Shown here: piece after piece, positions 55,756 to 64,000 of the stretch
Layout of the letters: each line of letters opens with the position of its first letter
Numbering within the stretch: position 1 is the stretch's first letter
Translations under genes and position numbers: made by a program
NCBI GenBank assembly: GCA_026214975.1
Contig: JAOBSW010000041.1
Location: 186,001 to 250,000, forward strand
Origin: Gentiana macrophylla
Taxonomy: Eukaryota > Streptophyta > Magnoliopsida > Gentianales > Gentianaceae
Direction of reading: 5' to 3'
Length of the DNA stretch: 64,000 nt
Notes under the pieces: generated by a model
What the model was told of the DNA's origin: nothing
The model's input: the letters and a program-made list of their open reading frames with translations, nothing else
The model's database searches: none

Positions 55756-55950
55756 AAAAAATAATCAAATTATAGGTGTCAGATAAAAACAGGGGTGCCA
55801 ATAGAATCCCCTAAAAAAACCGTGAAGGCACCCAAAAAAAAAAGTGAGTCCAAAAAATAATCAAATTATGGGTGTCGGAAGTAAAATCAGGGGTGCCAAT
55901 AGAATCCCCTAAAAAAAACCGTGAAGGCACCCAAAAAAAAAAGAGAGTCC
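55756..55950. repeat. Tandem duplication of about 96 bp
   Basis: 'ataatcaaattataggtgtc' at 55761 and 'ataatcaaattatgggtgtc' at 55857 start two units that share 'caggggtgccaatagaatcc', 'aaccgtgaaggcaccc' and an A run. The copies differ at only a few positions, so the duplication is recent. Confidence 0.85.
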
Positions 55951-56220
55951 AAACTCAAAGAAGTTTAATATTTTTATTACTTTTGCCCTTGACGGAGCTC
56001 AAACACTGGTCTCCATCCTAGATTGTAGTCTAACTTACCACTAGACCGATGCAACTTATGGATGAGTTTAGGATTTCCTGTCAATAAAAAAGAAAAAAGA
56101 AAGAGTTCTGCTTTGAAAAAAGAAAAGAAATGAGAATGAGAATAAGGCAGGGCAAAAGAGGTATAGGAAGTAAAATATGAAAAAGTAGCCTTCGGTATAA
56201 TTCTTTTGCCCCGGCAATAT
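55951..56220. other. Spacer
   Basis: Purine-rich sequence (AAAAAGAAAAAAGAAAGAG near 56089). No gene is seen. Confidence 0.4.
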
Positions 56221-56470
56221 TACGGCAGAGGATCCCAAGAGAGACCCTTGAATTCCGAGTTGGGATCCTCTGCTGTGTGTCTGTTGTAAGCCTGAAATGA
56301 CGTCGTTTCGGGCAAAAACGACGGCATATCGATGTGTTTTTTTTTATTTTTTATTTTAAAGCTCAGATCGAAACGATACCGTTTCGACTCAAAACAGTGT
56401 CGTTTCGAGTAACAGCAGCGTCTGCTGTGCTCGACCTACGGCAGAGGATCGAGGTCCCTTGAATTCCTAC
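56221..56470. mobile_element. Possible MITE / foldback element with repeated ends
   Basis: ACGGCAGAGGATC occurs at 56222 and 56440, each followed within 20 bases by CCCTTGAATTCC (56246-56257 and 56457-56468). GGGATCCTCTGCTGT at about 56262 is the inverse of the first word. Between these lie palindromic AACGACG/CGTCGTTTCG words. One reading is a roughly 200-bp MITE with inverted ends GATCCTCTGC.GT and a 10-12 bp duplication as in Mutator-type elements. Another is a direct repeat of a 35-bp module. Confidence 0.45.
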
Positions 56471-56572
56471 CCCAGTTACTATTCTTTTATATTTTAATAT
56501 ATAATTAGAGAAATTTGTAACAAACCAATTTAGGGAGACCGGTTGAAGGAGAGACTAAACCATTCCATCATC

Positions 56573-58547
56573 ATGGGTATGCAGAAGCTAGGGTATGAGT
56601 ATAATCTTCGCAAAGTCTGGTTTCGATTATTTACTATATAAAGTTTCACTTTTTATTTGCTTTGCAATGTTGTCGTATTGGTTTGGCTTCTTGATTTTAT
56701 GCTTCACCCGATTGTAGGTACAATATCCTTAGGAGGCTTCATGCTCGGTCATACAGCAGTTATTTCTTCTTTGTATGTATTTCATCTTCTGATTTGTGTG
56801 GTTTTGATGTGTTAATAAGAGGAGGCGTCATTGTCGGCTATACATCAGGTAAATTCGTTAGCAGGTATTTCTTTTTCTGATTTGTTTGGTTTTAATGTGG
56901 TAATATGTTGGGTTTGTGCAGTCGGGCTCAGGTTCCAGCACAGGTTTCAGCACGCAATCCAGAAACATTCCTGCCCTCAGAAAGTTAATATCTTTTTTTT
57001 GGGGGTCCTTTGCACAGTTTTTATCCCCTTTTTCTATCTATTTTTTATAGATTCTTTCTACGTTTTGATTTGATAGTGTCATCCTTACAGATGATTTGTC
57101 TAATGATATACACAGGATTGGCTGCTACTGTGGTTTTGTGTGCCCTGCCTTCTTATGGGTTTTTGTATCTGTAAGTTTCATGGTCGGTCTGAACATTTCT
57201 TTATTCCTTTTCCTCGACGAAAATCTGTATCTTCTAATCCAATACTTAATGCGATTGCAGGATTGATTTTGGTGGTATCAGGTACATTACATTGTAATTT
57301 AAATTGCTAAATGAGTTATTGGACAATTATGATGAAGCAGAAATATTTTTTTACATGGTTCTCTACCCTGTTCATTAGTTTGTCTTGTGAAGAAGCTAAC
57401 CTAACTTAAGAACTTGAAAGGACGTGTTGTTTTTGTCTTGACTTTGTTCGTTAGTCTCTCTTTCTCTTTTCGAAAACCTGTGGGTTGAAATTGTAGCTCT
57501 TTTCTTTTAACTTTTAGGTTGATTTTGTAGCATGTTATGGAATTATATTAGTGACTTTTTCTTAGAAGACACATTTTCAGAACATTTTTGATATCAGCAT
57601 GGAGACGCAAAACTACATATGATGCTAAAAATCACTTAGATGGATCACAGTTCTTGCATTGTGAATGCTCTCCCCTAAGATTCCCTGTTTGTCTTTTTTG
57701 GGTCACCTGATACTGTGTATGTGAAAAGTTAAAAGTCAACACTATACAAAGGCAAAATGCTAATATTTGAACCATATCTTATTCTCATGCTCAATCAAAT
57801 ATCTATATTCCTTACCCAAAACCATCTATATTCTTCCTTGGGTTGGTTAGAGCTTGTGTCCCGTAAGTTTGGGGTGAACTGCCTAAGTCGCACATGCTTC
57901 GGTTATGGAGTCCAAATCAAACTTGAATTTTTTTTTTGTTGAGGAAAACTTGAATTTCATTTCCTAATTTTTACATAGAATTCATTGAATTCAGGACCTT
58001 CATATGTTCATTCAAGTAGTAGCATTCAATATTCCTTGTCAAAATTAGAATATGAATTGTGTTATGATGGTAATACTAGACAAACATGTGTGATAGTTCA
58101 AGGTGTGAATCTTGTAATGGCTAGCTAATAGCTCAAAGTAAGGCGCTCTCTGGTTGTATTTTACCGTGATACCTTAGGTGAAGAGCTCTTCAGTGGTTTT
58201 GCTTGCATTTTGCTATGGTACCCTTAGATCAAACATGTGTAGTTTGGACTTTGTATATGAATGTGAAGTGTTCATATGTAAAATCCGCGAATGTACACTT
58301 AAATGGTTGTTCAACTAGTGGTTTTAAATGTATGATAGCTAATTTTATCTCGGCTGCGTTTTGTTGATTAAATTCTACCTATTTTCGGTTGCAAGCTATT
58401 AACCCCTCTTTAAACATTATGGAGTTGGGGCAAAAGAAGGATAGAAGTTGAACATTTATTCACCCATGATAAATATCTTTTTTTTTTTAATTGCAGAACG
58501 TTGTATAAATACGCTAATAAAGCCTATACGATGGAGTTGGAGGAAAG
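56573..58547 (+). CDS. Small-exon gene, copy 2 (predicted mitochondrial-type presequence and one hydrophobic segment), partial model
   Basis: The model uses GT/AG sites and copy 1: exons 56573-56592, 56718-56757, 56922-56983, 57116-57170, 57261-57281 and 58497-58547. Exons 1-2 read MGMQKLG then YNILRRLHARSYS, a basic amphipathic start like a mitochondrial targeting peptide. Exon 3 is polar. Exon 4 gives the hydrophobic LAATVVLCALPSYGFLYL, a likely membrane segment. Exon 5 gives IDFGGIR and exon 6 TLYKYANKAYTMELEER. Exons 4-6 join in one frame. The exon 2/3 join is uncertain: the expected GT after exon 2 is displaced by one base and a duplicated exon follows. Later exons and the stop were not found. 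I do not recognise the family. Confidence 0.45.
56718..56900 (+). repeat. Tandem duplication spanning exon 2 of copy 2
   Basis: 'ttaggaggcttcatgctcgg' (56728) and 'agaggaggcgtcattgtcgg' (about 56818) start two similar blocks of about 95-100 bases, both followed by 'tctgatttgt.tggttttgatgtg'-like wording. The second copy has a proper donor, CAG|GTAAAT; the first lost one base before its GT. Confidence 0.65.
57282..58496 (+). other. Long intron between exons 5 and 6 of copy 2
   Basis: T-rich, without frames of interest. Its last part shares 'gcaagctattaacccctctt' and 'gg.gcaaaagaagg' with the equivalent intron of copy 1 (near 47925-47975), which supports the exon pairing. Confidence 0.5.
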
Positions 58548-59060
58548 GTTCGTTCTTTTCCAAAATCTTGAAATTTAATTCTTTTTCTCATGTTCCATCA
58601 CGTCTTTGTGGGTTCTGTTTGATTTTGAAGTAGTGTTTTGGGTTTGAGCGCATGGATTTCAATGTCAATTGTGAGATTATTAACATTAATTTTGTGATTC
58701 CACTCCTGGTTCTGTAATTTAGCATTTTAGTACCTAATGTAAGTTTTCTTTTTTGTTGCCTATATTAGATGAGTTATTTAGCATTGTTAAAAATAGACAA
58801 TGTATAGAAATGCACAGTATCCATAAATACAACTCCATGTCATCTATAGAAATGCCATTTTAGAGATAAAAATGCGTACAAATCCTTATAATTCTTCAAT
58901 ACTTTCCGAGTCCATATTCGTTATAACATGTAAGTAAACAAAGACCCAATTAATTTTGATGGGCTGCCAATGAGAACAGTATATTACATTGAATCTGAGC
59001 TTTTAAAAAAATGCACAAAAGTTGAAGGACGAGGAGTGGGAATGGTGTGCTCTTAAAACA
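58548..59060 (+). other. Downstream of the last recognised exon of copy 2
   Basis: Further exons are expected because exon 6 ends at a donor-like AG|GTTCG, but none could be identified. The Stowaway MITE follows. Confidence 0.35.
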
Positions 59061-59354
59061 TACTCCCTCCGTTTTTATTTATATGTCGTAGTGAGAAGAT
59101 TCACACAGATTAAAAAAGTAATTAATATGTCTAAAATATAGTATTGAAAATGTATTTTTTTTATTGGAGATGTAAATACTTTGTTGGTAAAAGAGTTTTT
59201 AGTATTGGAAATGTATTTTTTTAATTGGAGATGTAAATACTTTATTGGTAAAGGAAGGAAAAATAATAAATGATGCATTGAAAATGCAAAATGACAGATA
59301 AATAAAACAGAGCAAATTCTGAAATGTGACGGATAAAAAAAAATGGAGGGAGTA
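59061..59354. mobile_element. Stowaway-type MITE (about 290 bp, TA duplication)
   Basis: CTCCCTCCGTTTTTATTTAT at 59063 pairs with ...ATGGAGGGAG ending at 59352. The dinucleotide TA flanks both ends (59061-59062 and 59353-59354). The CTCCCTCCG terminus is the Stowaway (Tc1/mariner) hallmark. It has an internal tandem duplication of about 62 bp ('tattgg.aatgtattttttt...gtaaatact', 59143 and 59204). Confidence 0.9.
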
Positions 59355-59512
59355 TATTCAATTGCTTTTAGTTGGTCTAGTGCATTTTTTTGTATTAGGA
59401 CTAGACACATGGCTTTTTCCTGGTCGCAACGGTTGAAATGTACCAACGATGCTTTACAATATGGCTTAAAAATAAATGAACTTTGCAACTATAATTTTTT
59501 TTGGTGACTTGG

Positions 59513-59774
59513 TGTTGAAATATGTTGTTATATTTCATGATGTTTAATAAGTGTTTAATGACTCTTAGATTAGTCTTAATCTTTGTAATTAAGCTAGTTT
59601 TTTGTCAGGACCTTGTGGCCTTGTTTTTCACTATTTTTGTTGTTACTACCGTTGCTAGTTGGCTTTCTAGCTGTTGTAAGTGTTTTCTGTATACAACAAG
59701 AACACTTATCTCACTTGATAAGGTTCTTGAATAAGAGTTTATCATTTTCTCTCCTTTTCATGCTCATTTCTACA
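59513..59774 (+). repeat. 5' LTR (262 bp) of the copia element
   Basis: It begins TGTTGAAATATG and ends CATTTCTACA, directly followed by a primer-site-like GGTATTAAAGCC. Its partner LTR is not in the window, so the ends rest on TG...CA and the primer site. Confidence 0.65.
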
Positions 59775-59775
59775 A

Positions 59776-59787
59776 GGTATTAAAGCC
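59776..59787 (+). promoter_or_regulatory. Degenerate primer binding site
   Basis: AGGTATTAAAGC differs at three positions from TGGTATCAGAGC, the initiator Met tRNA site. Position right after the LTR supports it. Confidence 0.55.
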
Positions 59788-59821
59788 TAAAAATTCCTAA
59801 ACTCTTACTCAAAATCTCTCA

Positions 59822-60590
59822 ATGGAAAATGAGCAATCTTCAGATGTTAAGTCAAGGGAGGAAGGCTCTATGAACTCCTCCTGGAACTCTGAACCCTCGA
59901 TGATATCTGTCACAAACTCAATGGTGAGAACTTCTTGCAGTGGTCAAGCCGTCAAGGTCTGTTATATTGTACATCATTGGCAGAGGCAAAGAGAAGAATC
60001 TTATTGGAGAAAGTAGGGCTCTCGGGCTAATCAACCATCCTATAAAAAGGGAGGGTTGAAAATAGCTTAGTGATGTCTACTCTCAGGATCTATGATCCTG
60101 CTATATTTTGAAAACTTCATCTTGTATGAAATCTTTGAAGATATATGGTGACCTTGAAACTTTAACTCTACTATAAACAAGATAATATCTTTGAGATCTT
60201 TGAGGTTGAGGCCAAATTTAAGATCTTAAACAAGGTGATGTGTATATTACACTTTGTTGTCAAGAGTCCTGGCAACAACTTGATTGCTTTGAAAACATAT
60301 CTTGGCATTTTGTGAAGATGGTAAGATATATAAAGACACGAAAAGGCTTGTGATGGGTACTCCTTTACCTCACACCAACCCTGTTGCTCCTCATGCAACA
60401 AAGAAACAACCCTTCTCAACCACAAAAACCAAAATGCAACAGAAATTGGTGTGACCATTGCAAAAGAACTGGTCATACCAAAGATATCTGTTGGAAATTA
60501 CATGGGAAACCTCCCAACTGGAAATCTCCTAAACAAAATCATGGACATGAGGGCACGGGAAATGTGTAACTATGGAAGAACAAAAACCTA
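59822..60590 (+). pseudogene. Copia gag
   Basis: It starts at ATG 59822, with the N-terminal capsid block in a shifted frame (GENFLQW-like near 59925). A CCHC zinc knuckle CDHCKRTGHTKDICWKLHG lies at about 60453-60510. Several stops interrupt the region between. Confidence 0.7.
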
Positions 60591-60673
60591 ATGCCAGTTT
60601 CAGTAATGAGCAAATTGAAGCCTAGAAGAGGCTCCTATCTACTCAAAACACTGGCATTCAGACCAGGTCATCC

Positions 60674-61300
60674 ATGGCTAACACAGGTTTGTGTGGCTCT
60701 ACTTATCCTAGTAATTCTTGTCTTAAAGATCTCTGGATTATTGACTCTGGGGCTTCCAATCGTATGATTGGAAACCCTAAAGATTTTACTTATATTTTCA
60801 GATGTAAAGTACCACACGATGTTAAGATAGCTGATGGTATTGTGTCTCATGTCACTAGGATTGGCAGTGTTTACATTGATAGTAACACCATTCTAAATAA
60901 TGTTCTTTTTGTAACTAACCTACAATGTAACCTTCTATGTATAAGTAGGTTCATTAAGGACACCAATTGTAATGGGATTTTTTGTACTAATGGTTGCAAA
61001 TTTCAGGATTTGAATTCGAAGGAAATGATTGGCAGTGCTGAAGTTGTGTCGGGCCTTTTCATTCTCAAGACTTATCCTCGCTATCACATTACTTAAGGGC
61101 TTTAGTACTAATGGTCAGAAATGATATTATTTTACTACATTATAGACTAGGATGCGCCTCAACTTTCGTAATTGAAGAAATTGTACCTGAGTTGTTTAAG
61201 GAAAACATATGGATTCCTTTCACTGTGTGATTTGTCATCTTGCCACGCATACTAGAATTGTGTAATTTGTCATCTTGCCACGCATACTAGAACTATGTTT
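60674..61300 (+). pseudogene. Copia protease and GAG-pre-integrase
   Basis: The frame 60674-61096 has the active site LWIIDSGASNRMIG at about residues 19-32, followed by the usual protease body. The zinc-binding region after 61120 is decayed (LHYRLGCAS where LWH.RLGH.S is expected). A 35-bp tandem duplication ('tttgtcatcttgccacgcat') sits at 61230-61295. Confidence 0.75.
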
Positions 61301-61740
61301 CCTAAGATCAATTATCAACCATCTAAGCCTTTTACTCTCATTCATAGTGATATATGTGGTCCTTCAAAAACAAAAACCATCACTGACAAACGATTGTTTG
61401 TTAGTTTCATTGATGATCACAGTAGAATAACATGGTTGTTTCTCTTAAAGGAGAAGTTAGAAGTGGGAACTGCATTCAGAAATTTCTTTGCCATGATCAA
61501 ACATCAATTTGATACTGAAATCTAGGTGTCAAAATCAAATAATGGCAGAGCATATTTTGAGAAAAGTCTCAAGTCTTTCTTTACTGAAAAGGGAATTGCT
61601 CATATCAACACGTGTGGATACCCCTCAACAAAATAGGGTTGCTGAAAGAAAGAATATGCACCTTCTTGAAGTGGCAAGAAGTATCATGTTCACCATGAAG
61701 GTACCTAAGTTCCTATGGGGGAGGGAGTCTTAACTGCCAC
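61295..61740 (+). pseudogene. Copia integrase
   Basis: The first Asp is in LIHSDICGPS, then SFIDDHSRITWLFLLKEK (frame 61295-61525). After a stop at 61523 the second block continues with VDTPQQNRVAERKN carrying the Glu (about 61613-61655), with N-R where N-G is usual. Frameshifted and non-functional. Confidence 0.8.
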
Positions 61741-62600
61741 CTATCTCATAAATAGAATGCCATCAAGAGTGGTGAAACTCAGGACACCTATTCAGGTGTT
61801 TACAGAGCAACACCCTCAAACTCACCTCATGAACTCTCTACCCTGAAAGTTTTTGGATGTACACGTTTTGTACATATCCATTCACAAAACAAAGGGAAAC
61901 TTGATCCTAGATCCATAAGGTGTATCTTTATTGGGTATTCACCATCCCAACATGGATGAAAATGTTACCGTCCTACTACTAAGAATATCTACAATTCTAA
62001 GGATGGTACCTTCATAGAAGAACAACCTTTCTATAATAATGAACCTCAGGGGGGAAATTTTCAAGAATATCATGCAACTTGGAATACTGAGAAACCTATA
62101 CGCGAGGAAGATCAAGATCTAGTACTAATCCTGATGTCATTGATCAAACTCAAACTCATCCTGAGAATGATCAAAATGACTCAGTGACTACTGAACATCC
62201 TTGTGAAATCCCTGAGCCAAGGGATGTACCCGGTAATAACATAATTGTGTACTCCGTAAAATAGAAAGCTACTTCAACAACTGAGGAATAAGCCCCGGTG
62301 TCAACCAAGACCTCGACACCTCTCAAGATGATCAATCTTTCGAGAACGAGTTATGAATAACCAGGGACCTCTTCCTACTTTCCATGATAATGATCATGAT
62401 TCTCGATTTTCAGTAAAGTCATGTAATTGGTAGCACAATAAATGAGAATTCCATTGCCAAGAGAAGGGGGTAAGAAGTCGCACTTTCACCCCATTTACAA
62501 CTTTGTGTCTTATGATCATTTTGACAAAAAAGTATCACGATTTATAGGAAATTTGGACACCGCTCCAGATCCCTAAAAATGTGCATGATGCTATGAAGTG
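61741..62600 (+). other. Integrase C-part and linker, decayed
   Basis: Fragments such as KVFGCTRFVHIHSQNKGKLD (near 61840-61905) belong to the integrase C-terminal part. The rest is an acidic, Q-rich linker with many stops. Confidence 0.55.
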
Positions 62601-63350
62601 TCCTAAATGGAAAGGAGCCATAAAAGATGAAATGGATGCCCCTCGACAAAATGGCAACTGGAAAATTACCGAACTTCCCACTGGAAAGAAACCATTATGG
62701 TGTAAGTGAATATTCACTATCAAATGCAATGCTGGTGGATCTCTTAATAGGTACAAGGCCATACTTGTGGCAAAAGGTTTCACTCAATCTTATGGGATTG
62801 ACTACTATGAAACCCTTGCCCCTGTGGCCAAGTTAACCACTGTAAGGGTCCTGATAAGCATTGCTGTGAACTTGGACCGGCAACTAAACCAATTGGACAT
62901 CAAGAATGCATTTTTGAATGGCGACCTTGAAGAAGAACTGTACATGCAAATACCTCATGGTTTTGAAAAACTGGGAGAAATGGTGAAGTTTGTGTACTAA
63001 AGATGGCCCTTTATGGGCTGGAGCGATCACCCAGGGCATGGTTTGGGAGATTTACTAAGTTTATGATCAGTCATGGCTTCCATCAATGCCTCTCCGACCA
63101 TACCATGATCACTAAATCTACTAGACACGAGAGTCCACCATCCTAGTAGTCTATGTAGTATCATTATAATAGGAATGATCACAATGAGATATCAAAGAAA
63201 TAAAGACATCCCTGGCTAATGTGTTTGAAATAACAGATCCCAGTAACCTCAAGTATTTTCTAGGAAAGTAGGAATGGAAATTGCCAGAAATAAAGATGGC
63301 ATTTCCATGTCTTAAAGGAAATATACTCTAGATCATCTAAAAGAAACATG
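62601..63350 (+). pseudogene. Copia reverse transcriptase
   Basis: Blocks in several frames: WKGAIKDEMDA (62608), [17 protein letters not shown] (62764-62815), [19 protein letters not shown] (62896-62950). The LYGL.R.P.AW.. segment is garbled near 63010-63050, and the catalytic YVDD region (about 63150) is not intact. A frame end at 62998 and later shifts show decay. Confidence 0.8.
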
Positions 63351-64000
63351 GATGCTAAGGTACAAACCTGCTATCACTTCTGTTGAGCCTGGTCTCAATC
63401 TTTGCAAGGAAAAGGACAACGCTCTTGTGGACAAAGGGAGATATCAAAGATTGGTTGGCAAACTTATATACCTTTCCAATACAAGGCCTGATATAAGTTT
63501 TGTTGTGGGAATGGTCAGCCGGTTCATGCATAAACCACTGAGCGACACATGCAAACTGTGGATTGGCTCCTCGGATTCGTAAAGAAAAAACCTGGCCTAG
63601 GACTTCTGTTCAAGAAGAATAACTCAAGGGAGGTCAATATTTATACTGATGCTGACTATGCTGGTGATATCACAGATAGATTTATTTCTGGTTACTGCAC
63701 CTACATCTGGGGGAATTTGGTCACTTGGAGGAGCAAGAAACAGCATGTGGTTTCCAAGAGTAGTGGTGAGTCAAAATTAAGAGCCCTTGCTCTAGGGATC
63801 TGTGGAAGGGCTTTGGATCAGAAAGCTAATGGTTGAACTTGGGTTTTCAATCACTACCCTTGTGCAACTTCTATGCGACAGTATTTTTGTTCTTTTCATT
63901 ACTGAAAACCCTACTCAACATGACAAGACTAAAATGTTGAGGTGGACATACACTTCATAAGAGAAAAGATTGACAAGAGGGACATTCTTCTTACTCATGT
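63351..64000 (+). pseudogene. Copia RNase H, reaching the window end
   Basis: GRYQRLVGKLIYLSNTRPDI (63436) marks the connection. RNase H shows YTDADYAGD with its Asp (about 63645), KSSGESKLRAL with the Glu (63760), and a shifted tail around TKMLRWTYTS. The CDN motif is not clear near 63870. It stops at the window edge shortly before the expected end. Confidence 0.8.

Larger units (their letters stand above)
59513..64000 (+). mobile_element. Ty1/copia element with short LTR, cut by the window end
   Basis: 5' LTR 59513-59774, degenerate Met-tRNA primer site, gag, protease, integrase, reverse transcriptase and RNase H follow in copia order. RNase H is nearly complete at 64000; the 3' LTR lies outside. 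All domains contain stops or shifts. The short LTR and wording set it apart from the SIRE copies; it resembles the small-LTR copia lineages. Confidence 0.85.

Noticed and set aside
59075..59488. 137-codon - strand frame
   Set aside because: It spans the Stowaway MITE and its right flank and consists mostly of MITE sequence.

Overview
This window is nuclear DNA of a flowering plant, probably a eudicot. It shows Ty1/copia and Ty3/gypsy retrotransposons with plant-type initiator-Met tRNA primer sites, SIRE/Maximus-type copia elements with an envelope-like reading frame, an L1-type LINE, a MuDR-type Mutator-like transposon (MULE), a plant Ulp1/DUF1985 gene, a Stowaway MITE and a telo-box (AAACCCTAA) leader. 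There are no bacterial features, and no tRNA or rRNA gene was seen. Species cannot be fixed from the sequence.

Layout. (1) 1-20510: two nested SIRE-type copia elements. A nearly full-length inner element (1634-15132, LTRs about 1.8 kb) sits inside an older relative whose halves are 1-1633 and 15133 to about 20510. The inner element carries a 1336-bp solo LTR of another family (7211-8546, repeat GCAAC). (2) About 20510-25971: an L1-type LINE, split inside its endonuclease by an 1818-bp solo LTR (21048-22865, repeat GAAAC). (3) 25981 to about 30680: a decayed MuDR-type MULE with transposase on + and a second, GRF-zinc-finger-like frame on -. (4) 30841-32365: 26 tandem copies of a mostly 61-64 bp unit, ending about 35 bp before a TATA box. 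(5) 32401-42400: a small gene of unknown function, cut near the end of its coding frame by an 8956-bp element (33314-42269, repeat GGTAC) that has LTRs, primer site and polypurine tract but no recognisable protein: a LARD-like non-autonomous retrotransposon of the same family as the solo LTR in the LINE. (6) 42732-46456: a decayed DUF1985/Ulp1-protease gene on -, of the kind carried by MULEs. (7) 46624-48078 and 56573-58547: two diverged copies of a many-exon small gene whose predicted start looks like a mitochondrial presequence followed by one hydrophobic segment. (8) 48350-52010: copia and gypsy remnants on -. (9) 52010-56500: gene-poor DNA with several local repeats. (10) 59061-59354: a Stowaway MITE. 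(11) 59513-64000: a copia element with a 262-bp 5' LTR, cut by the window end.

Almost all coding sequence here belongs to transposable elements and is broken by stops and frameshifts. The candidates for host genes are the interrupted gene at 33023, the Ulp1-like gene (more likely transposon cargo) and the small-exon pair. The LTR pair of the LARD-like element differs largely by short indels at C/G positions while A/T-rich stretches match, so part of the apparent decay could be consensus error; this matters before calling frames dead. Splice sites, frames and family names were read by eye without alignment or database search.
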